Positions 25,637-33,887 of a stretch of 64,000 nt of DNA are shown here, one piece after another. The translations under genes and the position numbers were made by a program. The DNA is from Chitinophagaceae bacterium (GTDB lineage Bacteria > Bacteroidota > Bacteroidia > Chitinophagales > Chitinophagaceae), in contig CANGIT010000003.1 of assembly GCA_947454155.1 (NCBI GenBank), positions 1-64,000 on the forward strand. Direction: 5' to 3'. Position 1 is the first letter of the stretch; each line of letters opens with the position of its first letter. Under the pieces are notes generated by a model. That model searched no databases, was not told where the DNA came from, and was given only the letters and a program-made list of their open reading frames with translations.

Positions 25637-26737
25637 ATGGACAAAGAAATCATCTGCAGACTTTCATTGAAAAAAGTACCTCACATTGGTGATGTGCATG
25701 CACGCGCACTCTTTTCGCATTTCGGATCTGCAGAAGAAGTTTTCAAAGCCCCTTTAAGTCAGTTAGAAAAAATTGAAGGCATAGGCACCATCAGAGCAAA
25801 ATCGATTCGACAATTCAAAAACTTTTTACCGGCTGAAAAAGAACTCAACTTTGTCTTGAAGCATGGCATTGAACTACTTTGTTTCGGCGACAATGGTTAT
25901 CCCAAACGACTCACCAATTGCACCGATGCTCCCTTTCTACTTTTTTACAAAGGCAACACCCCACTTAACGCCTCAAGAATCATTTCGGTGGTGGGCACCA
26001 GAAACAATACCGAATATGGCAAACAATGCTGCGAACAACTCATCGCGGATTTGAGCGAGAGCAACATCATTGTTGTCAGCGGATTAGCCTATGGCATCGA
26101 CACCATCGCCCACAAAGCCTCGCTACACAACAACATCAATACAATTGCCGTATTGGCTCATGGGCTCGACAGAATTTATCCTCCCAGTAATACCGGACTG
26201 GCCAGGGAAATCATTGATCAAGGCGGATTACTCACCGATTTTCCTAACGGAACCGCTCCCGACAAACAGAATTTCCCGTCGAGAAACAGGATTACCGCTG
26301 GCCTGTGCGACGCACTGATCATCATCGAAACCGGAAAAAAAGGAGGTTCACTCATCACAGCAGATATCGCTTTCAGTTATAACCGCGACATTTTCGCTTT
26401 CCCCGGCAAAGCAACCGATGCAAAAAGCCAAGGCTGCAACGACATGATCAAAACACAAAAAGCCATGCTCATCTCCAATGCCGCTGATGTGCTGGAGACC
26501 ATGAGATGGAATCCAACAACCCAAAAAAGCAAGATAAATCAGCGTTCGCTTTTCACCACATTAAATGAAGAAGAAAGCAAAGTCTTCAATTTCCTGATGC
26601 TACAAAAAGAGAGCAGCATCGACGATATCATGCTCGGCGTGCCGCTTTCACAAAGCAAGCTGGCACAGGCTTTGCTCACCCTGGAGATGAATGGTCAGAT
26701 TCAAACGTTACCCGGGAAAATTTATAAATGTCTTTGA
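25637..26737 (+). CDS. dprA: DNA processing protein DprA
   Basis: A 366-residue DprA/Smf protein, which loads RecA on incoming single-stranded DNA in natural transformation. N-terminal SAM/HhH-like region (KVPHIGDVHARALFSHFG, IEGIGTIRAKSI), then the extended Rossmann fold: SVVGTRNNTEYGKQC, VVSGLAYGIDTIAHKASL, HGLDRIYPPSN, FPSRNRITAGL; then a C-terminal winged-helix part (DDIMLGVPLSQSKLAQALLTLE). Complete for the family. The guaB promoter lies right after its stop. Confidence 0.95.
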   Translation: MDKEIICRLSLKKVPHIGDVHARALFSHFGSAEEVFKAPLSQLEKIEGIGTIRAKSIRQFKNFLPAEKELNFVLKHGIELLCFGDNGYPKRLTNCTDAPFLLFYKGNTPLNASRIISVVGTRNNTEYGKQCCEQLIADLSESNIIVVSGLAYGIDTIAHKASLHNNINTIAVLAHGLDRIYPPSNTGLAREIIDQGGLLTDFPNGTAPDKQNFPSRNRITAGLCDALIIIETGKKGGSLITADIAFSYNRDIFAFPGKATDAKSQGCNDMIKTQKAMLISNAADVLETMRWNPTTQKSKINQRSLFTTLNEEESKVFNFLMLQKESSIDDIMLGVPLSQSKLAQALLTLEMNGQIQTLPGKIYKCL

Positions 26738-26784
26738 TTAAAAAAAAGCGAGGCAGAATTAAAATTCCGAAAAGCATATTTTCT

Positions 26785-26792
26785 TATTTTTG
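26785..26792 (+). promoter_or_regulatory. -7 promoter element (TATTTTTG) 3 bases before guaB ATG
   Basis: Exact TAnnTTTG match ending at 26792; the ATG of guaB is at 26796. Same octamer and same 3-base spacing as at folD, which suggests a leaderless mRNA. Confidence 0.6.
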
Positions 26793-26795
26793 CCT

Positions 26796-28289
26796 ATGGC
26801 AATCAAACGCAACTCCTCCCCTCGTCCATTCGCTGACAAAATCATTTTTGAAGGTCTTACTTTCGACGACGTACTTCTTATCCCGGCTTATTCGCAGGTG
26901 TTACCCAAAGATGTGAATATCGGTACGCAGCTTACTTCAAGTATCAGACTCAACATCCCTATGCTGAGTGCTGCCATGGATACCGTAACTGAAGCACAAT
27001 TGGCCATAGCCATGGCCAGAGAAGGCGGACTTGGGATTCTTCACAAAAACATGAGCATCGCGCAACAAGCCGACCAGGTACGTAAAGTAAAGAGAAGCGA
27101 AAGCGGTTTAATTACCGACCCCATGACCTTGAGTCCGGACGCCACCATTGGGGAAGCCATCAAATTAATGCGTGAGCACAGGATTGGCGGCATTCCGATT
27201 GTTGACCAGCAGCATAAACTGGTGGGCATTTTAACCAATCGCGATCTGCGTTTTGAAACGAACAATAATGAAAAGGTAAGCACAGTGATGACCAAAGATA
27301 ATTTGATCACTGCTCCGGAAGGCACCGATTTGAAAAAAGCAGAACTCATCTTTAAAAAAACCAAAATTGAAAAACTGCCTGTGGTAAACAAACAGGGAAA
27401 ACTCACCGGGCTCATCACATTTGGCGATATCCTGAAACTGAAGAGTCATCCTTACGCTGTTAAAGATGCTTTTGGCAGATTGCTTGTAGGCGCCGGTGTT
27501 GGTATCACTTCCGACATCATGGACAGAGTAAGCGCATTGCATCATTCGGGTGTGGATGTCATTTGTCTGGATAGCGCTCACGGGCATACGAAAGGGGTAA
27601 TAGACGCGCTAAAAAAAATCAAATCAACTTATAAAAAACTGAATGTCATCGCCGGCAATGTAGGCACAGGCGAAGGCGCTTTGGCCCTCGCCAATGCAGG
27701 AGCTGATGCCGTGAAAGTGGGGATAGGTCCCGGCTCCATCTGTACAACACGTATCGTAGCGGGCACTGGTGTTCCCCAAATCAGCGCCATCATGGAAGTA
27801 GCCAGCGCTTTGAAAAACAAGAAAGTTGGCATCATCGGCGATGGTGGCATCCGATACACAGGCGACATGGTTAAAGCCCTGGCGGCCGGCGCTTCATGTG
27901 TGATGATGGGCAATGTGTTTGCAGGAACTGAAGAAAGTCCGGGCGAAGCCATCATCTACGAAGGCAGAAAATTCAAACAATACAGAGGCATGGGTTCATT
28001 GGGGGCTATGGCTCAAGGCAGCAGCGACAGATATTTTCAAGACCCTGAAGCCGATACCAAAAAGTTTGTTCCCGAAGGCATCGAAGGCAGAGTGCCTTTC
28101 AAAGGATACCTGAAAGAAGTCATTCATCAGTTTACCGGTGGTCTTAGAGCAGGGATGGGTTATTGTGGTGCAACGGACATCAAAGCCCTTCAAAAAGCCC
28201 AATTTGTAAAAATCACCAACGCCGGTATGCATGAAAGCCATGCTCACGACATCTTTATCACCAAAGAAGCACCAAACTACAGCAGATGA
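26796..28289 (+). CDS. guaB: Inosine-5'-monophosphate dehydrogenase
   Basis: A 497-residue IMPDH: IMP + NAD to XMP, the committed step of GMP synthesis. TIM barrel start [20 protein letters not shown], tandem CBS domains about residues 98-215 ([30 protein letters not shown]), the substrate loop [18 protein letters not shown] with the catalytic Cys, and [21 protein letters not shown] six bases upstream is also in frame, but the ATG matches the family start and the promoter. Its stop overlaps the start of the DUF4105 gene (ATGA). Confidence 0.96.
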   Translation: MAIKRNSSPRPFADKIIFEGLTFDDVLLIPAYSQVLPKDVNIGTQLTSSIRLNIPMLSAAMDTVTEAQLAIAMAREGGLGILHKNMSIAQQADQVRKVKRSESGLITDPMTLSPDATIGEAIKLMREHRIGGIPIVDQQHKLVGILTNRDLRFETNNNEKVSTVMTKDNLITAPEGTDLKKAELIFKKTKIEKLPVVNKQGKLTGLITFGDILKLKSHPYAVKDAFGRLLVGAGVGITSDIMDRVSALHHSGVDVICLDSAHGHTKGVIDALKKIKSTYKKLNVIAGNVGTGEGALALANAGADAVKVGIGPGSICTTRIVAGTGVPQISAIMEVASALKNKKVGIIGDGGIRYTGDMVKALAAGASCVMMGNVFAGTEESPGEAIIYEGRKFKQYRGMGSLGAMAQGSSDRYFQDPEADTKKFVPEGIEGRVPFKGYLKEVIHQFTGGLRAGMGYCGATDIKALQKAQFVKITNAGMHESHAHDIFITKEAPNYSR

Positions 28290-29497
28290 TAAAAATAAAA
28301 CATCAAGCTTTTGCCCACTTGTCAATGGGCTATAAAAAGATGTTTTTCATCCTTGCATTATTGCTATCCTTTGCCAACAACACAATTAAAGCACAGGACG
28401 CATCTCGCTTAAGAATTTCACTACTCACCTGCACACCCGGAGATGAACTCTATTCCATCTTCGGCCACAGCGCTATCCGTATCATTGACAGCACAAGCCT
28501 TACAGATTATACCTTCAACTTCGGCACTTTTGATTTTGATGATGAGGGTTTTTACATCAAATTCATGAGAGGCAAACTGCTCTATTTTGTGAGCATAGAA
28601 AGAACAGACGATTTCATTCAAAGCTATATGGCCATGAATCGTGGTGTGACAGAACAAGTACTAGATTTGTCGGCTACAGAAAAAATAGCGCTACAACACA
28701 AACTGCTTGAAAACGCCAAAGAAGAAAACAAGTTCTACAAATACGATTTCTTTTTAGACAACTGCACTACCAGACTCAGAGACTTCATCACCCACAATAT
28801 CCATCCAACGCCTGCACTGCCTGCTGTGATGCCTGCCAACACAAGCTATCGCGATGCCATTCATCAATACCTCGACAAAGGCCATCAGCCCTGGAGTGAA
28901 CTGGGCATCGACATCCTTTTAGGATGCAGAACCGATAAAATAATGACTGCTGCAGAGCAGGAATTTCTGCCCGACAACCTCATGAGTGCTATCGATAGTT
29001 GCCGCAACAAGAAGCTGGTACAAAAAAAGTCAGTCATTTACCAACAACTGATGAACAATGATTCGGCAACACCAACTTCACCTGCTGTCCTTTTCACCGC
29101 GCTGTTCATCTTTGTTACCCTAATAACCCTGATCAATAATCGTTTCAGCAGTATATTGGTCAACATCTTCGACAATATTTTCTTTTTCGCTGTGGGATGG
29201 CTGGGCTTATTATTGATACTGATGTGGGTAGCCACCGACCATTCCATGACCAAAGACAATTTCAATTTACTTTGGGCATTGCCCACGCATTTGCTGCTGC
29301 CATTTCTTAAAAAAAGCAGCACCTCCTTTGCCCATAAATATTTTAGTTTCAGTTTTTATTGGACTGCTGCCACCCTGCTCTTCTGGTTTTTTCTCCCGCA
29401 ACAATTGAACATCGCCCTATTGCCAATCGATTTGATTATTTTCATCAGAACAGGAGATCGTCTTGCCAAAATAAAAAAGGCCAATAAAGCCCTATGA
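28286..29497 (+). CDS. DUF4105 membrane protein (possible lipoprotein N-acyltransferase)
   Basis: A 403-residue protein: N-terminal signal/TM (about 19-37), an extracytoplasmic DUF4105 domain (about 40-240), then four C-terminal hydrophobic segments (about 270-390). The domain shows H61 in YSIFGHSAIRI and C160 in FFLDNCTTRLRDF, a Cys/His pair suggesting papain-like chemistry. As I recall, DUF4105 proteins in Bacteroides were identified as the lipoprotein N-acyltransferase Lnb that replaces Lnt; this should be checked. It overlaps guaB and the downstream hydrolase by 4 bases each. Confidence 0.78.
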   Translation: MIKIKHQAFAHLSMGYKKMFFILALLLSFANNTIKAQDASRLRISLLTCTPGDELYSIFGHSAIRIIDSTSLTDYTFNFGTFDFDDEGFYIKFMRGKLLYFVSIERTDDFIQSYMAMNRGVTEQVLDLSATEKIALQHKLLENAKEENKFYKYDFFLDNCTTRLRDFITHNIHPTPALPAVMPANTSYRDAIHQYLDKGHQPWSELGIDILLGCRTDKIMTAAEQEFLPDNLMSAIDSCRNKKLVQKKSVIYQQLMNNDSATPTSPAVLFTALFIFVTLITLINNRFSSILVNIFDNIFFFAVGWLGLLLILMWVATDHSMTKDNFNLLWALPTHLLLPFLKKSSTSFAHKYFSFSFYWTAATLLFWFFLPQQLNIALLPIDLIIFIRTGDRLAKIKKANKAL

Positions 29498-30285
29498 ACG
29501 AAAATGAAAAAATAGATTACGACATCAGTTCACTTTACTTCAGCAAAACCGGCAAAGGGCCAAATGTGATACTCCTCCATGGATTTGGTGAAGACCATAG
29601 CATCTGGAAATTTCAAGTGGAGTCTTTGTCGAAAGATTTCACCGTTTACACACCCGACCTCCCGGGCAGTGGCGCCTCGGCAATTATTGAAAAACAAAAT
29701 CTGCGTATCACCGACCTTGCTGTCATTATTAAAAATTGGGTTTGGCACCACAACATAAGGCAGCCTGTAATTCTTGGGCACAGCATGGGTGGTTATGTAG
29801 CATTGGCCTATGCTCAATTATTTCCAGATGACATAAAAGCTGTTGGGCTGATACACTCCACCGCATTCGCTGATAGTATGGAACGAAAAGAGATGCGAAA
29901 AAAATCGATGGCATTCATTCAAGATCACGGCACTGCAGCCTTTTTAAAAACCAGCATTCCTGGATTATTTGCCGATATCAATCACCCATTAGTAAGCCTC
30001 TGTATCGAAAAAGGAAGCTCAATACAAGCAGGAATGCTGATGCAATATCAGGAGGCGATGATGCAAAGAGCCGACAGCTCAGTGCTACTATCATCATTGA
30101 AAGTACCAATGCTGATCATTGCCGGCCTGTATGACCAAGCAGTAAGCTATGCCGACTCACTCAGTCAATCCTATTTATCCAAGCAAACCCATTTTTATAC
30201 CCTAAGGCAATCAGCCCACATGGGTATGGTGGAAGAGCCTGGACGCGTTAACAAAATTTTACAGCAATTTCTGAAAGGACTTTGA
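29494..30285 (+). CDS. Alpha/beta-hydrolase
   Basis: A 263-residue alpha/beta-hydrolase fold enzyme. Seen: oxyanion HGFGEDHSIWKFQ, nucleophile elbow VILGHSMGGYVAL (Ser), acid IIAGLYDQAVSY (Asp), and His in RQSAHMGMVEEPGRVN. No signal peptide, so cytoplasmic. Closest by pattern to the MenH/esterase group, but no substrate can be assigned. It overlaps the DUF4105 gene by ATGA and is the third member of the guaB unit. Confidence 0.85.
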   Translation: MNENEKIDYDISSLYFSKTGKGPNVILLHGFGEDHSIWKFQVESLSKDFTVYTPDLPGSGASAIIEKQNLRITDLAVIIKNWVWHHNIRQPVILGHSMGGYVALAYAQLFPDDIKAVGLIHSTAFADSMERKEMRKKSMAFIQDHGTAAFLKTSIPGLFADINHPLVSLCIEKGSSIQAGMLMQYQEAMMQRADSSVLLSSLKVPMLIIAGLYDQAVSYADSLSQSYLSKQTHFYTLRQSAHMGMVEEPGRVNKILQQFLKGL

Positions 30286-30316
30286 TCATGTTCTTTAATG
30301 CTGAGGTTGAAATGTA

Positions 30317-30324
30317 TAAATTTG
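30317..30324 (+). promoter_or_regulatory. -7 promoter element (TAAATTTG)
   Basis: Exact TAnnTTTG match 28 bases before the start codon of the PKD-repeat surface protein. Two copies of TTGCCAAA (30322-30329 and 30332-30339) follow it with a 10-base period; their meaning is unclear. Confidence 0.5.
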
Positions 30325-30352
30325 CCAAAGGTTGCCAAAAACTGATTGACTC

Positions 30353-32992
30353 ATGAAGAAACCGTTACTCACCACCTTGCTAATACTGAGCTGTCTATTG
30401 GCTTCTGCTAAACACATCACAGGCGGTGAAATGATTTACGATCTTCTTTCCAGCACACCCACAACAAGAACTTTTCGCATCACATTGATACTTTTCAGAG
30501 ATGAGAACTGTTTCAATTGTGCCACGATGCCTCCAACGGTAAGAATAGGCATTTACAACAACGACAACAACGAACCCTATGGAGGAAACGGCACCAGCCC
30601 AACCATCGACGTTTCCCTTAATCGTACCGAAACATTACCACTGATTAACGTACCCACTTGTATCAGCAATCAACCTTCATTAAATTATACAGCCGGCTAC
30701 TATCCCTTCACCATCACTTTGAGCAATAACAACAACGGATACACGGCAGCCTATCAAACCTGTTGCAGAATTGACGGCATCAACAATATCATCAGTGTTA
30801 CCGGCACCGCCAGTGCTGGCGCCACGTATTGCACCACCATCCCCGGCACTAACACTCCCGGCAGTGTGGCGTCCGACAACAGTCCAAGATTTTCTACCGG
30901 CATCTCCATCGTTTGTTACCACAATGATTTCACACTTGATTTCAGCGCCACCGATCCTGATGGCGACCAGCTGGTATATTCGCTCTGCAATGCCTATAAT
31001 GGCGGCGATGCGCAAAATGCCTCCAACATCACTCCCAGCACACCTCCTTACGGTTCACTCGACTATTTAACCGGTTATAGTGGCATCAGTCCGCTGGGCC
31101 CCACCGCCAGCATCAATCCCCAAACCGGCATCATTTCTGGAATTGCACCAGCTTCCGGAAAATATGTTGTGTCGGTATGTATAAGTTCTTTCAGAAACGG
31201 CCTTTATGTTGCCACACACCGTAAAGATTTCATCATCACCGTAGCTGATTGCGATTTCGCCAGTGCCGACTTGAATCCGGAATACATCACCTGCGATGGT
31301 TTCAATTTCACATTCAGTAATAATAGCCAGTCGGCTTTGAATCAAACCTTTTATTGGGATTTCGGTGATCCGGGATCAGGCGCCAACAATATATCTACGT
31401 TGCCTACACCCACGCATGTATTTTCTGCTGCAGGTAATTATACCGTGAAATTTGTGGTCAACCGAGGGACTTCCTGCGCGGATTCAACCACGGCCATCAT
31501 CAAAGTTTATCCCGGCTATTTTCCGGCTTTCAACAACAACTCTCCTATTTGCAAAGGAACTCCGGTGCAATTCACCGATCAAACGCAAGCCAACTATGGC
31601 CATGTGAACCAGTGGCATTGGGATTTTGGCATCACCTCCATCAATTCGGATACCAGCGTCCTACAAAACCCCAGTTTCATTTATTCAACACCGGGCGATT
31701 ATACCGCCACACTAATCGTTGGCAGCGACAAGGGCTGCATCGACACGATATCGCATAACGTAACGATTGTAGACAAGCCGGTATTGAATGTAACCAACGA
31801 TACCCTGATTTGCTCTGTGGATCCATTACAACTCAGTGCCAGCACCACCACTCCCGGCAACTATGTTTGGTCGCCCAATTACAACATCAACAATACAAAC
31901 ATTCCCAATCCACGCGTAACTCCAACAGTCGACACCACTTATTATGTAAACTATAGCGATAATTTTGGTTGCGCCAACAGGGATTCCGTTAAAGTTCGTG
32001 TAGTGGATACCGTTACATTGAAAACCGGCCGCGACACCACCATCTGCCGCACCGATGGCATCGCACTCCCTATCACGGGCAACGCCTTGCAATTCACCTG
32101 GTCACCTGCAGGCACGCTCAACAACCCTAATCTACAGCATCCCATCGCCACACCAACCGCAGCCGTTACGGTTTATCATGTAAGGGGCAACATCGGCACC
32201 TGCTATGATACAGACTCCATAAAAGTGTATACCATCCCCTATCCCATAGCGCGTGCAGGAGCCGATACACTGATCTGCTGGGGCACTCCGGCCTATTTAC
32301 ATGCCAGTGGAGGAAGCTCTTATGTATGGACCCCATCGGCGTATTTATCCAACCCCAATATTCCAAATCCAACGGTCATCAACACACAAGAAGATTATAT
32401 CGATTTTACAGTTGCCGTAAGAGACACCTTTGGATGCCCCAAACCAGTGTATGACATCATTCGTGTAGACATCGACCATGTGATTGCCGACGCAGGTCCC
32501 AGAGATACTTCTGTTGTTGCAGGGCAACCTCTTCAACTATTCGCCACCGGCAGTATCAATTACCAATGGACGCCTGTAACACAATGGCTGAGCAATCCCA
32601 ATATCGCCAATCCGGTATCCAACCCTCAGAACAATATCGAGTACATTGTGAAAGTCAGCAACAACATTGGCTGTACGGACTACGACACCATATTGGTCAA
32701 ATACTACAAAGTACTTCCCGACTTTTTTGTACCCAGCGCTTTCACACCCAATAGCGACGGACTGAACGATGTGCTTACCCCCTTGGCACTGGGATTGAAA
32801 TCCGTAGACCTGTTCATGATTTACAACAGATGGGGTCAACAGCTGTATCGTACCACCTCCATCGAGCAAGGCTGGGACGGCAGATACAAAGGCCGTTTGC
32901 AGGAAACCGGTACTTATGTATGGTATGCCGAAGGAAAAGATTACAACAACAAGAAACTGGTAAAGAAAGGCACTGTCATTCTTTTCAGATAA
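30353..32992 (+). CDS. PKD-repeat surface protein with gliding-motility-type C-terminal domain
   Basis: An 879-residue exported protein (signal peptide MKKPLLTTLLILSCLLASA). N-terminal beta region (KHITGGEMIYDLLSSTPT), two PKD domains near residues 320-385 (FYWDFGDPGSG, HVFSAAGNYTVKFVV) and 395-470 (WHWDFGITSIN, STPGDYTATLIVG), several immunoglobulin-like repeats each with W(S/T)P ... NP..NP phasing, and a C-terminal about 85-residue domain (VPSAFTPNSDGLNDVLTP, YNRWGQQLYRT, GTYVWYAEGKD) that is the gliding-motility-associated, type B T9SS sorting signal. Likely a cell-surface adhesin or scaffold secreted by T9SS. Single gene by spacing. Confidence 0.9.
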   Translation: MKKPLLTTLLILSCLLASAKHITGGEMIYDLLSSTPTTRTFRITLILFRDENCFNCATMPPTVRIGIYNNDNNEPYGGNGTSPTIDVSLNRTETLPLINVPTCISNQPSLNYTAGYYPFTITLSNNNNGYTAAYQTCCRIDGINNIISVTGTASAGATYCTTIPGTNTPGSVASDNSPRFSTGISIVCYHNDFTLDFSATDPDGDQLVYSLCNAYNGGDAQNASNITPSTPPYGSLDYLTGYSGISPLGPTASINPQTGIISGIAPASGKYVVSVCISSFRNGLYVATHRKDFIITVADCDFASADLNPEYITCDGFNFTFSNNSQSALNQTFYWDFGDPGSGANNISTLPTPTHVFSAAGNYTVKFVVNRGTSCADSTTAIIKVYPGYFPAFNNNSPICKGTPVQFTDQTQANYGHVNQWHWDFGITSINSDTSVLQNPSFIYSTPGDYTATLIVGSDKGCIDTISHNVTIVDKPVLNVTNDTLICSVDPLQLSASTTTPGNYVWSPNYNINNTNIPNPRVTPTVDTTYYVNYSDNFGCANRDSVKVRVVDTVTLKTGRDTTICRTDGIALPITGNALQFTWSPAGTLNNPNLQHPIATPTAAVTVYHVRGNIGTCYDTDSIKVYTIPYPIARAGADTLICWGTPAYLHASGGSSYVWTPSAYLSNPNIPNPTVINTQEDYIDFTVAVRDTFGCPKPVYDIIRVDIDHVIADAGPRDTSVVAGQPLQLFATGSINYQWTPVTQWLSNPNIANPVSNPQNNIEYIVKVSNNIGCTDYDTILVKYYKVLPDFFVPSAFTPNSDGLNDVLTPLALGLKSVDLFMIYNRWGQQLYRTTSIEQGWDGRYKGRLQETGTYVWYAEGKDYNNKKLVKKGTVILFR

Positions 32993-33053
32993 TTCGTTTG
33001 TTAATCCCATCCATCTTATTTTTACAATCTCATTTCTCTTGAAAAATAACTTT

Positions 33054-33812
33054 ATGCAAAGAATTGCTTTGATTACCGGCGCCACTTCTGGAATAGGAGA
33101 AGCTTGCGCCCGAAAACTTGCTTCAGCAGGATATCGCCTTATTCTCACCGGGAGAAGGGCCGATCGATTAGAGAATATTGCAGCACAATTGCAATCAGCT
33201 CATGAAACAGAAACCCTTACTTTATGCTTTGATGTTCAAAACAGAGAAGAGGTTTTTCAAGCCATTGAATCCATTCCCAAAACATGGCAAAACATTTCGG
33301 TATTGATCAACAATGCAGGTCTGGCGCTGGGCAGAGACAACTTCATCGATGCCAACCTCAACGACTGGGACACCATGATCAAAACCAATGTAAATGGCAT
33401 GATGTATGTAACCAAAGCGCTGCTTCCTTTCCTTCAACAACAAAGCGGTGCGCACATCGTAAACATAGGTTCTATTGCGGGCAAAGAAGTATATGAAAAC
33501 GGTAATGCCTATTGCGCCAGCAAATTTGCGGTTGATGCGCTTTCTAAATCCATGCGAATCGACCTGTTAAAATACGGCATCAAGATTACGGTTGTACATC
33601 CGGGCGCTGTTGAAACAGAATTTTCGGTTGTACGTTATAAAGGAGACCAACAGAAAGCAGATGCCACCTATGTGGGTTTCAAACCTTTGACCGGCGACGA
33701 CATCGCCGATGCCATTCATTATGCCATCAGTCTTCCTCCGCATGTATGCATTAACGATATGGTGATTACTCCGGCCCAACAGGCCAGTGCCATCCATTTT
33801 CACAAGCAATGA
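33054..33812 (+). CDS. Short-chain dehydrogenase (YdfG-like)
   Basis: A 252-residue classical SDR. Cofactor motif LITGATSGIGEACARKLA, LINNAGLALG, active-site NIGSIAG and NAYCASKFAVDALSKSM (Tyr/Lys), HPGAVETEFS. The arginine following the first strand region (GRRADRL) favours NADP(H). It resembles the YdfG/serine 3-dehydrogenase group that acts on beta-hydroxy acids; substrate not proven. ATG at 33054 is chosen over an in-frame TTG at 33039. A bidirectional terminator follows. Confidence 0.88.
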   Translation: MQRIALITGATSGIGEACARKLASAGYRLILTGRRADRLENIAAQLQSAHETETLTLCFDVQNREEVFQAIESIPKTWQNISVLINNAGLALGRDNFIDANLNDWDTMIKTNVNGMMYVTKALLPFLQQQSGAHIVNIGSIAGKEVYENGNAYCASKFAVDALSKSMRIDLLKYGIKITVVHPGAVETEFSVVRYKGDQQKADATYVGFKPLTGDDIADAIHYAISLPPHVCINDMVITPAQQASAIHFHKQ

Positions 33813-33830
33813 CATTTCATTTCCTTATGT

Positions 33831-33869
33831 AAAAAAATGGCTGCTTCTTATTTGAAACAGCCATTTTTT
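33831..33869. terminator. Bidirectional terminator between the SDR gene and sprA
   Basis: Stem AAAAAATGGCTG (ending 33843) pairs with CAGCCATTTTTT (33858-33869) around a 14-base loop, with A- and T-runs on both flanks. It sits between convergent genes. Confidence 0.88.
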
Positions 33870-33887
33870 ATGCGTTGTTATTTTGTT

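Noticed and set aside
32537-33148. A 203-codon open frame on the minus strand over the end of the PKD protein gene and the start of the SDR
   Set aside because: It lies antisense to two well-supported genes, has no recognisable domain, and follows from the codon bias of the plus-strand genes.
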